A DNA stretch of 5,704 nucleotides from an uncultured Collinsella sp. (GTDB lineage Bacteria > Actinomycetota > Coriobacteriia > Coriobacteriales > Coriobacteriaceae), in NCBI GenBank assembly GCA_900547505.1, contig URGY01000117.1, positions 1 through 5,704 on the forward strand, given 5' to 3'. A program made the position numbers and the translations under genes. The notes below the pieces were generated by a model that saw nothing but the letters and a program-made list of their open reading frames with translations, was not told the origin of the DNA and did not search any database. Below are positions 1 to 5,704 of the stretch, in pieces. How positions within the stretch are numbered: position 1 is the stretch's first letter; each line of letters starts with the position of its first letter.

Positions 1-1052
1 CCAAGGACGTGCTCGCCGCTGTGCTCGCCAAGCGCTATCGTGTCTGGGCCACCAAGGGCAATTTCAATAACCTGATCGGCATGCCACTCACGGTGCTTTC
101 CGCTCCGGCCGATACCGAGGTCCTGGTGCTCGAGATGGGCATGAACCATTTCCACGAGATCGAGCGCCTGTCCCAGTCCGCCAATCCCAACCTTGCCATC
201 GTGAGCAAGATTGGTACCTCTCATATCGGCATTTTGGGTAGCCGCGAGAACATCGCCCGCGCTAAGGCCGAGATTGTCCAGGGTATGTGCGCCGCTGGCG
301 ACTTCTTGCCGCTGCTGGTTTTGGGCGGCGAGGACGACTTTACGCCGTTCATTCGCGATACGTTCGCCCAGCCTGCTGGTATCGACGTGATGCTGGCCGG
401 CGTCTCGGACGATGATGAGGTCCGTGCCCGCGACGTTCGAGTTGATGACGAGGGCCGTCCGGTCTTTACGCTCGATTTTGGTCAGGGCGAGACAATCGAT
501 ACCATGCTTGCCATCCCCGGCGTGCAGTCCGTCCCAAATGCCGTTAAGGCCGCCGCGGTTGCCTATCGCCTGGGCGTGACGCCCGAGCAGATCGATGCTG
601 CCTTTAGGGGCCTCACGATCACCGGTCACCGCCAAGAGATCAAGCGCGCCAAGAGCGGTGCCCGCGTCATCGACGATTCCTATAACGCCAGTGCCGAATC
701 CATGGCTGCTGGCCTCGATCTGCTGTGCTCGCTTTCGTGCACGGGGTCTCGCATGGCGATCCTGGGCGAGATGGGCGAGATGGGCGATGAGGCTCCTCGC
801 ATGCATGAGCTCGTGGGCGCCTATGCCGCCGCCAAGAAGCTCGACATGCTGGCGTGCGTGGGTGGTGAGCTGGCCCAGCTTATGGCCGATGCCGCGCGCA
901 TGATGGGCATGGACGAGGACCGCATCCAGGTGTTCTCCGATTATCAGCAGGTGCTCGACCGCATGGGCGGCGCGCTTGAAAAACATGATGTTGTACTGGT
1001 CAAGGGTTCCCGTTTTGTTGAGCTCGACCGCTTTGTGGAAGGTGTGTGCTAG
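1..1052 (+). CDS. murF: UDP-N-acetylmuramoyl-tripeptide--D-alanyl-D-alanine ligase, MurF (5' truncated)
   Basis: MurF is the cytoplasmic ATP-dependent ligase that adds D-Ala-D-Ala to UDP-MurNAc-tripeptide, the last soluble precursor step. The gene is open at the left edge. The first complete codons (from base 3) read KDVLAAVLAK, which matches the residues just after the family P-loop (GSxGKTxTK), so roughly the first 110 residues including the P-loop are missing. The GTG at 9 is an internal codon, not a start. Visible motifs are KGNFNNLIGMP (54-86), EMGMNH (132-149, the metal/ATP-region Glu and His of Mur ligases), an NAVKAAAVAYRLG helix near 537-575, DDSYNA (672-689) and LVKGSR (996-1013). 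The DDSYNA and LVKGSR motifs separate MurF from MurC, MurD and MurE. The stop is TAG at 1050-1052, and mraY starts 3 nt later. The 349 residues seen plus the missing part give about 460, normal for the family. Recognition is confident. Confidence 0.96.
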   Translation, partial: KDVLAAVLAKRYRVWATKGNFNNLIGMPLTVLSAPADTEVLVLEMGMNHFHEIERLSQSANPNLAIVSKIGTSHIGILGSRENIARAKAEIVQGMCAAGDFLPLLVLGGEDDFTPFIRDTFAQPAGIDVMLAGVSDDDEVRARDVRVDDEGRPVFTLDFGQGETIDTMLAIPGVQSVPNAVKAAAVAYRLGVTPEQIDAAFRGLTITGHRQEIKRAKSGARVIDDSYNASAESMAAGLDLLCSLSCTGSRMAILGEMGEMGDEAPRMHELVGAYAAAKKLDMLACVGGELAQLMADAARMMGMDEDRIQVFSDYQQVLDRMGGALEKHDVVLVKGSRFVELDRFVEGVC

Positions 1053-1055
1053 CCC

Positions 1056-2075
1056 ATGTTCGGCAATCCCTCGTATCCAACGTATCAGGCTTTTTTGGGG
1101 CTTGGCATCGCCGCTGCCATTGCGCTGCTGCTCATGCCGTGGTGGATCAAGCTGCTCAAGGTCGAGGGTATCGGCCAGCAGGTTCGTGCCGACGGCCCCA
1201 AGCGTCATTTGGTTAAGCAGGGAACGCCCACCATGGGTGGCGTTGTCATCCTCGTCGCGATCTCGCTGACCTGCCTGCTGATGGGCAAGCTCACCACCGA
1301 GCTCGTGCTCGTGCTGCTCGCCACGCTGGCGACCGGCGTGCTGGGCCTGATCGACGACCTGACCTCCGTTACGCATGGGCGCTCGCTCGGTCTGACGCCT
1401 CATGCCAAGATGATCGGCCTAACCATTATCTGTGTCACCTTTACGGTACTTGCCGTCAACTGGTGCGGCGTCGCCCCCGAGATTCGTTTTCCCGGCGGCC
1501 TGACGATTGACCTCGGTGTTCTTTCGACCACCATCTGCGGCCTTTCGTTCCCGTGGCTCTACATTGTCTTTTGCTGGCTGATGATCGCCGGTCTTTCTAA
1601 TGCCGTGAACCTGACCGATGGCCTTGACGGTCTTGCTGGCGGCACCTCCATGATCGCCATGCTCGCCATGGCTGCCATGGCGTTTTTGCACGGAGACGTG
1701 AACCTGTCCATCTTCTGCACCGCGTGTGCCGGTGCCTGCTTGGGCTTTCTGTGGTTCAATTGCTATCCGGCGAGCATCTTTATGGGCGATACTGGCTCGC
1801 TTGCCCTGGGCGCAGCGTTTGCCTGCACGTCCATCATGACCAACACCGAGGTCGTCTCCCTCATCATCGGCGGCCTGTTTATCGTTGAGACCCTGTCGGT
1901 CATGATTCAGGTTGTCTACTTCCACTTTACGCACAAGCGCGTCTTCCTTATGGCGCCCATCCATCATCATTTCGAAAAGAAGGGCTGGGCCGAGACCAAG
2001 GTCGTCATCCGTTTTTGGATTATCGCTGCGGCCTTTGGTGCCGTTGGCCTTGCTTTGTTCTTCCAGTTGGGATAG
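1056..2075 (+). CDS. mraY: Phospho-N-acetylmuramoyl-pentapeptide-transferase, MraY
   Basis: MraY is the polytopic membrane enzyme that transfers phospho-MurNAc-pentapeptide from UDP to undecaprenyl phosphate, making lipid I on the inner face of the membrane. The 339-residue product is complete and close to Gram-positive family length. Hallmarks in order are RADGPKRH (44-51), GTPTMGG (56-62), the Asp pair in GLIDDL (D100, D101), NLTDGLDGLAGG (185-196), FMGDTGS (242-248, D245) and APIHHHFE (300-307). D100, D101 and D245 correspond to the conserved acidic catalytic/Mg-binding positions, and the triple His is a MraY signature absent from WecA-type relatives. About ten hydrophobic segments are visible, the first near 12-34. 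The ATG at 1056 lies 3 nt after the murF stop. Its likely ribosome site is GGAAGG (1037-1042) inside the murF end, 13 nt upstream, which is rather far. Close packing suggests coupled translation. Confidence 0.97.
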   Translation: MFGNPSYPTYQAFLGLGIAAAIALLLMPWWIKLLKVEGIGQQVRADGPKRHLVKQGTPTMGGVVILVAISLTCLLMGKLTTELVLVLLATLATGVLGLIDDLTSVTHGRSLGLTPHAKMIGLTIICVTFTVLAVNWCGVAPEIRFPGGLTIDLGVLSTTICGLSFPWLYIVFCWLMIAGLSNAVNLTDGLDGLAGGTSMIAMLAMAAMAFLHGDVNLSIFCTACAGACLGFLWFNCYPASIFMGDTGSLALGAAFACTSIMTNTEVVSLIIGGLFIVETLSVMIQVVYFHFTHKRVFLMAPIHHHFEKKGWAETKVVIRFWIIAAAFGAVGLALFFQLG

Positions 2076-2084
2076 TGGTCTTTC

Positions 2085-3491
2085 ATGCCTCTTGCTGATG
2101 TCTTTAGCCTGCTCGTTTTGGGTCAGGGCAAATCCGGTCTCGATGTCGCCCGCTGGGCGCTGGCACATCCCGAGCGCGTAAGTGCCGTTACCGTGTATGG
2201 CGGCGGCACCTCTGAGCCCAATGACGCCACGCGTGCGCTCGAGGCTGCTGGTGCGTCGTTTGTCTATGGGACCGAACAGGTCGAGGGCGCCTATGACGTA
2301 TGCGTGACGTGCCCGGGCATCTCGGAGTTCTCGGGCTTCTTTAAGGCCGGGCGCGAGCATGCCGCCCAGATTATGGGTGAGCCCGAGTTTGCCTATCGCC
2401 TGTCGCCCGATAACTGGATTGCCATTACGGGTACCAACGGCAAGACGACTACCACGTCGCTGACTGATTATCTGCTCAAGGCTGCCGGTGAGGCCAGCGT
2501 AGCTGTCGGCAACATCGGCGAGCCGCCGGTCAACGAGATTGACGGCCGAGCTCATAACGAGTGGTTTGTGGCCGAGCTCTCGAGCTACCAGATTGCTACG
2601 ACCGCCGAGCTTCATCCTCGCGTGGCGGTGCTGCTCAACATCACTCCCGACCACTTGGGCTGGCATAAGAGCCATAAGAACTATGCGCTTGCCAAGATCA
2701 AACTGTTTGACAATATGGTCGATGACGATCTGGCGGTTGTCGACGTCGAAGACGCCGGCATTCACGAGTTCGATGAGTACATCTACACGCCGGGTCGTCG
2801 CATCTGCAAGGTCGCTTTTGACGAGCCCGAGGGCGAGGATGCCGCCTTTGTGCGCGATGGCAAGATGATCGTGCGCCTGAAGGGCGTCGAGACCCCGCTC
2901 ATCGCTACATCCGAGCTCAAGATCTCGGGCCATCACAATGTTATCAATGCCCTGTGCGCTGCCACGGCTGCCCTGGCAGTCGGTGCCGATGTCGATGGTG
3001 TCTGCCGCGGTCTGGCCTCGTTCCAGCCGCTCGAGCACCGCGTGGAGCCGTGTGGCGAGATTGACGGCGTGCGCTACGTCAACGATTCCAAGGCGACCAA
3101 CACCGATGCGGTCGAGAAGGCGCTGACGGCATTTCCCGATGACGACGTGATCTTGCTGCTCGGCGGCCACGATAAGGGCACGCCGCTCACGGACTTCGCG
3201 CGCGTTGTTATGGATAACGTACGCTCGGTCGTCTGCTTTGGCGATGCGCGCGAGCGTTTCACCGCCGCTATGGACGAGGCCGATGTCGATGGCGATGTGG
3301 ATATCGCCCAGGCGGATGACCTGCGCGATGCCGTGGACGTCGCCCGTTCGCTGTCGAGCCGTGGCGATGTGATCTTACTTTCTCCTGCCTGCTCTTCGTT
3401 CGATGAGTTCTCGGGCTATGAGGAGCGCGGCCGCGTGTTTAAGGACTATGTGGCCCAGCTTGCCGCTGCGGCGAAATCGCAAATGGAATAG
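2085..3491 (+). CDS. murD: UDP-N-acetylmuramoyl-L-alanine--D-glutamate ligase, MurD
   Basis: MurD is the cytoplasmic ATP-dependent ligase that adds D-Glu to UDP-MurNAc-L-Ala. The product is 468 residues, slightly longer than the usual 440-460. The N-terminal Rossmann-like UDP-substrate domain contains VLGQGKSG (11-18). The central ATPase domain has the P-loop GTNGKTTT (116-123), NIGEP (143-147), ELSSYQ (164-169, a MurD signature) and NITPDHLGWH (185-194). K204 in YALAKIKLFD is at the place of the carbamylated Lys known in this family. The C-terminal domain has GHHNVINAL (282-290), LEHRVE (316-321), VNDSKATNTDA (332-342), LLLGGHDKG (357-365) and LLSPACSSFDEF (431-442). All expected motifs are present. 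The ATG at 2085 is 9 nt after the mraY stop, and only a weak GGGA (2069-2072) precedes it, so reinitiation from mraY is plausible. An Asp-rich stretch near 393-412 is a lineage-specific loop by inference. Confidence 0.97.
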   Translation: MPLADVFSLLVLGQGKSGLDVARWALAHPERVSAVTVYGGGTSEPNDATRALEAAGASFVYGTEQVEGAYDVCVTCPGISEFSGFFKAGREHAAQIMGEPEFAYRLSPDNWIAITGTNGKTTTTSLTDYLLKAAGEASVAVGNIGEPPVNEIDGRAHNEWFVAELSSYQIATTAELHPRVAVLLNITPDHLGWHKSHKNYALAKIKLFDNMVDDDLAVVDVEDAGIHEFDEYIYTPGRRICKVAFDEPEGEDAAFVRDGKMIVRLKGVETPLIATSELKISGHHNVINALCAATAALAVGADVDGVCRGLASFQPLEHRVEPCGEIDGVRYVNDSKATNTDAVEKALTAFPDDDVILLLGGHDKGTPLTDFARVVMDNVRSVVCFGDARERFTAAMDEADVDGDVDIAQADDLRDAVDVARSLSSRGDVILLSPACSSFDEFSGYEERGRVFKDYVAQLAAAAKSQME

Positions 3492-3494
3492 GGG
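3490..3494 (+). promoter_or_regulatory. Likely ribosome binding site for ftsW (AGGGG)
   Basis: AGGGG overlaps the murD stop codon and lies 6 nt before a GTG at 3501. That spacing supports GTG 3501 as the ftsW start over the TTG at 3495, which directly abuts the G run. A second purine-rich stretch, AGGAG at 3508-3512, lies 15 nt before the ATG at 3528 and could serve that start instead. Confidence 0.4.
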
Positions 3495-3500
3495 TTGCCG

Positions 3501-5021
3501 GTGAGAGAGGAGAGCCCCCGACAAGGTATGAGGAGGCCCGACTCGGACCGTGCTTCCTCGCGGCGCAGCACACCGCGTTCCGGTCGCGGCGGGCAGACGT
3601 TTAGCGAACGCTATATTGCCGGCGTTCCCGCTCGTATCATGCGCCCCCGTTTGATATTCATGGCCTGCCTGTTTACCTTGGTATGTTTTGGCCTGCTGAT
3701 GGTGTACTCGGCGTCTTCGGTCGAGGCGCTGCACGAGAATGGCTCGGCGACGTTTTTTCTGTTTCGACAAGCCGCGTTTGCCGGAGTTGGCGTGCTGGCC
3801 ATGGTTGCCATCGCGCGCATCTTGCCGGACAGTTGGTTTGGGGAAGACGTGCTCAGGATCTTCCTCATCGGCATGATGGGGCTACTGCTTCTGGTGTTCT
3901 TGGTGGGCAGCGGCAGCCGTGGCGCCACGCGCTGGCTCAACATCGCCGGTATTCAGTTCCAGCCTTCCGAGTTTTTAAAGCCATTTGCCATTGCGTATTC
4001 GGCCATCATGCTTGATCGTTTCTTTTCGCCCGGTGGCAACATCAACGAATTCCTTCGCAAGATGGGCATCTACTTGGGCATTTCGCTCTTTCTGATCTTT
4101 ATCCAGCCCGATTTCGGTACTGTCCTGATCATCCTGTTGACCCTCATGTGCATGGCGTTGTTTGCGGGTCTCGACCCCAGATTTATCATCGGCGTGCTAA
4201 TCTTCGGCATTCTCGTGATCGTGATTGCGCTTGTTGCAGAGCCGTACCGTATGGTGCGTATTCAGGTTGCCTTGAACCCTTGGGCCGACGAGTATGGTGA
4301 CGGCTATCAGGCCACGCTTGCCATCATGGCCTTTGCCTCGGGCGGTCTGTTCGGCCGTGGCATCGGCAACTCAACCATGAAGTACTCGTATCTGCCCGAG
4401 GCGCACAATGACTACATCCTGGCCATCATTGGCGAGGAAGTCGGTTTTGTCGGAACCGTGCTGTTCTTCTTGGTGTTTGCGATGCTGATCTACTCGGCGT
4501 TTCGCATTGCCGAGCAGGCGACCGATCGTCGGGGCGCGCTTATGGCGTCTGGCTCCGCGGTCATTCTCGCGGTGCAGTTTTTGATTAACGCGTTGGGCAT
4601 CCTCAACGTGTTTCCCATGACGGGCAAACCGTTGCCGTTTATTAGCTACGGCGGTTCGTCGATTATTGTGTCGCTTATGCTTGCCGGGTTGATCCTGCGC
4701 GTTTCGTACGAGAGCGCCCGCCGCGATGAGTACGACCGTCGCCGCGAGAGCTTTGCCGTTATGGATGAGAGTACAGCCGGCGTGCCCCACGTGCGCGGCG
4801 AGCGATCTTCGCGTAACGGTTTTACCGTCCTGGATGGCTCTGCGACCGAGCCGGCAGCCCGCCCGCGTCAGCGAACGGCGCCGCAAGGTCGTCCCCAACG
4901 CCCCACTCCTCGCAATGCGGGCGGCGGATATAATCGAATCGATTTGAACTCGGACCCGTCGGCGCGTCTGCGCACCGACGACCAGGGACCGCGTGTACGA
5001 AGGGACTACCATGACCGATAA
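3501..5021 (+). CDS. ftsW: Septal peptidoglycan glycosyltransferase FtsW (SEDS family)
   Basis: FtsW is the multi-pass SEDS polymerase that joins lipid II into glycan at the septum with its partner class B PBP. Residue numbers here count from the TTG at 3495; subtract 2 for the preferred GTG at 3501. The length is about 506 residues, longer than the usual 380-420 because of extensions at both ends. An Arg/Ser-rich cytoplasmic lead (about 1-48) precedes the first membrane segment (52-73), and about ten segments follow up to about 402. Family motifs are GATRWLNIAGIQFQPSEFLK (143-162), QPDFGT (204-209), GRGIGNSTMKYSYLPEAHND (287-306) and GKPLPFISYGGSS (377-389). D306 aligns with the catalytic Asp of the large extracellular loop. 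A basic, low-complexity tail (about 403-508) follows. The dcw position favours FtsW over RodA. Start candidates are TTG 3495, GTG 3501 and ATG 3528, and I prefer 3501 for its ribosome site. The stop TAA (5019-5021) lies within murG. Confidence 0.93.
   Translation: MREESPRQGMRRPDSDRASSRRSTPRSGRGGQTFSERYIAGVPARIMRPRLIFMACLFTLVCFGLLMVYSASSVEALHENGSATFFLFRQAAFAGVGVLAMVAIARILPDSWFGEDVLRIFLIGMMGLLLLVFLVGSGSRGATRWLNIAGIQFQPSEFLKPFAIAYSAIMLDRFFSPGGNINEFLRKMGIYLGISLFLIFIQPDFGTVLIILLTLMCMALFAGLDPRFIIGVLIFGILVIVIALVAEPYRMVRIQVALNPWADEYGDGYQATLAIMAFASGGLFGRGIGNSTMKYSYLPEAHNDYILAIIGEEVGFVGTVLFFLVFAMLIYSAFRIAEQATDRRGALMASGSAVILAVQFLINALGILNVFPMTGKPLPFISYGGSSIIVSLMLAGLILRVSYESARRDEYDRRRESFAVMDESTAGVPHVRGERSSRNGFTVLDGSATEPAARPRQRTAPQGRPQRPTPRNAGGGYNRIDLNSDPSARLRTDDQGPRVRRDYHDR
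4999..5005 (+). promoter_or_regulatory. Ribosome binding site for murG (GAAGGGA)
   Basis: GAAGGGA lies inside the ftsW 3' end, 5 nt before the ATG at 5011. It decides that start over the in-frame GTG at 4993, which would add six residues (VYEGTT, with the GTG read as Met) and lies upstream of this site. The site sits where ribosomes finish ftsW, consistent with translational coupling. Confidence 0.6.
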
Positions 5022-5654
5022 GATGACCGTTGCTATTGCAGCCGGCGGCACGGCAGGACACATCAACCCCGCGCTCGCCTTGGCCGAAGAGCTGCGTGAT
5101 CGTGGCCACCACGTTGTGTTCGTGGGCCAGTCGCGCAAGCTCGAGGGTCGTCTGGTCCCCGAGGCTGGGTTTGATTTTGTGCCCATTACGGTCACGGGCT
5201 TCGACCGCTCCCGTCCTTGGACGGCGCTGACCTCGCTGTGGCGTGTCAACAAGGCCAAGCGTGCGCTCGCCAGTCATTTCTCAAAGGTCGGCAAGCCCGA
5301 TGCCGCCATCGGTTTTGGTGCCTATGTCGAGGTTCCGCTGCTGGGGTGGTGCAAGGACGCAGGCGTTCCGTATCTGCTGCATGAGCAGAACTCTGTTCCG
5401 GGCCTGGCCAACAAGATGATGAACTCCCACGCCGCCCGCGTGTGCATCTCGGTGCCGGCAGCGCGTTCGGTCTTTGAGCGCGAAGGTGACCCTGACCACG
5501 TGCTCATGACCGGCAACCCCGTACGTCGCTCGGTAATCGAGGGCGATCGCGCTCGCGGCCGCAAGGCACTTGGCGTTCCCGAGGACGCTACGCTGCTGCT
5601 CGTCTTTGGCGGTTCACTTGGCGCCCAGCACCTCAACGAGCGCGTGGTTTCGCT
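5011..5654 (+). CDS. murG: UDP-GlcNAc:lipid I GlcNAc transferase, MurG (3' truncated by assembly end)
   Basis: MurG is the membrane-associated GT-B glycosyltransferase that adds GlcNAc from UDP-GlcNAc to lipid I, giving lipid II. The genuine part encodes 214 complete residues; the family is about 355-370 long. The N-terminal acceptor domain shows the Gly-rich loop GGTAGHINPAL (12-22, with the conserved His at 17), GFGAYVEVP (101-109) and HEQNSVPGLANK (124-135). TGNPVR (167-172) marks the passage to the C-terminal donor domain, which begins with VFGGSLGAQHLNE (198-210). The rest of the donor domain, including the UDP-GlcNAc contacts, is missing. From 5655 the reading frame enters sequencing adapter and appears to stop at TAG 5689-5691 after CLLYTSDAADE; these residues are not MurG. 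The ATG at 5011 overlaps the ftsW end by 11 nt. The GGTAGHI form of the loop resembles actinobacterial MurG. Confidence 0.95.
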
Positions 5655-5704
5655 CTGTCTCTTATACACATCTGACGCTGCCGACGAATAGCCTTGTGTA
5701 GATC
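5655..5704. other. Illumina Nextera adapter contamination (non-genomic)
   Basis: 5655-5687 equals the reverse complement of the 33 nt Nextera read-1 transposase adapter. It begins with the 19 nt Tn5 mosaic end CTGTCTCTTATACACATCT (5655-5673) and continues with the 14 nt GACGCTGCCGACGA (5674-5687). The next 8 nt, ATAGCCTT (5688-5695), occupy the i5 index position; their complement AAGGCTAT is, as I recall, the index S520. The last 9 nt, GTGTAGATC (5696-5704), match the start of the reverse-complemented P5 sequence. The order adapter, index, P5 is exactly that of a short-insert read-through. The genomic sequence therefore ends at about 5654, give or take a few bases of chance match. Confidence 0.98.

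Noticed and set aside
9..11. GTG as a genuine start for a short MurF-like protein
   Set aside because: The codons before it (AAG GAC, bases 3-8) continue the conserved stretch after the P-loop, so the gene simply runs off the left edge. A MurF without its P-loop would not function.
2076..2084. Space for a terminator or promoter between mraY and murD
   Set aside because: The 9 nt gap holds no hairpin or U-tract, and neither do the other junctions. The window looks like the interior of one operon.
1419..3170. A 583-codon open reading frame on the minus strand across mraY and murD
   Set aside because: mraY and murD lie in the same forward frame (starts 1029 nt apart), so the codon bias of both keeps the same antisense frame free of stops. 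The translation shows no family motif or plausible domain, while the forward strand carries two complete, well-conserved enzymes.
4993..5010. GTG 4993 as the murG start
   Set aside because: It adds six residues not expected before the conserved N-terminus, and the good ribosome site (4999-5005) lies downstream of it, properly spaced for ATG 5011.
4371..5258. A 295-codon minus-strand reading frame across the ftsW/murG junction
   Set aside because: It is antisense to well-supported ftsW and murG codons, is rich in Arg, Ser and Gln as expected of a mirror frame in GC-rich DNA, and has no recognisable domain.
5655..5673. Tn5 mosaic end read as the terminus of a transposon
   Set aside because: The 19 nt are followed by the Nextera adapter remainder, an index and P5 sequence, not by transposon DNA. 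There is no transposase and no 9 bp target duplication to examine.

Overview
The window carries five tightly packed genes, all on the + strand, from a division and cell wall (dcw) cluster: the 3' part of murF, then complete mraY, murD and ftsW, then the 5' part of murG. Every junction is short: 3, 9 and about 9 nt gaps, then an 11 nt ftsW/murG overlap. No intergenic region is large enough for a terminator or a conventional promoter, so this looks like the interior of one polycistronic operon. The sequence is GC-rich with a strong preference for C or G at third codon positions. The MurG nucleotide-binding loop reads GGTAGHINPAL, which resembles the actinobacterial form (GGTAGHI.PAL) more than the GGTGGH form common elsewhere. 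I infer a high-GC Actinomycetota member, possibly a Coriobacteriia such as a Collinsella relative. The genus guess is weak.

Layout: 1-1052 is murF, cut just after its P-loop. 1056-2075 is mraY, 2085-3491 is murD, and about 3501-5021 is ftsW. 5011-5654 is the murG N-terminal domain and the start of the C-terminal domain. 5655-5704 is not genomic. It is the reverse complement of the Illumina Nextera (Tn5) read-1 adapter, followed by an 8 nt index and the start of the P5 sequence. The assembly therefore ran off the library insert into adapter, and the in-frame stop that appears to end murG at 5689-5691 is an artefact.

How the genes work together: MurD adds D-Glu to UDP-MurNAc-L-Ala, and MurF adds D-Ala-D-Ala to finish the cytoplasmic pentapeptide precursor. 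MraY loads phospho-MurNAc-pentapeptide onto undecaprenyl phosphate (lipid I), and MurG adds GlcNAc (lipid II). FtsW is the SEDS glycosyltransferase that polymerises lipid II at the septum with its partner PBP. murE probably lies upstream of murF, and murC/murB/ftsQ/ftsZ-type genes probably follow murG, but none of them is in the window.

I see no new biological system here. The most consequential observation is the adapter contamination and the false MurG C-terminus it creates. Lesser points are the uncertain ftsW start, the long basic, low-complexity FtsW tail, and a lone TATAAT inside the coding sequence for that tail.
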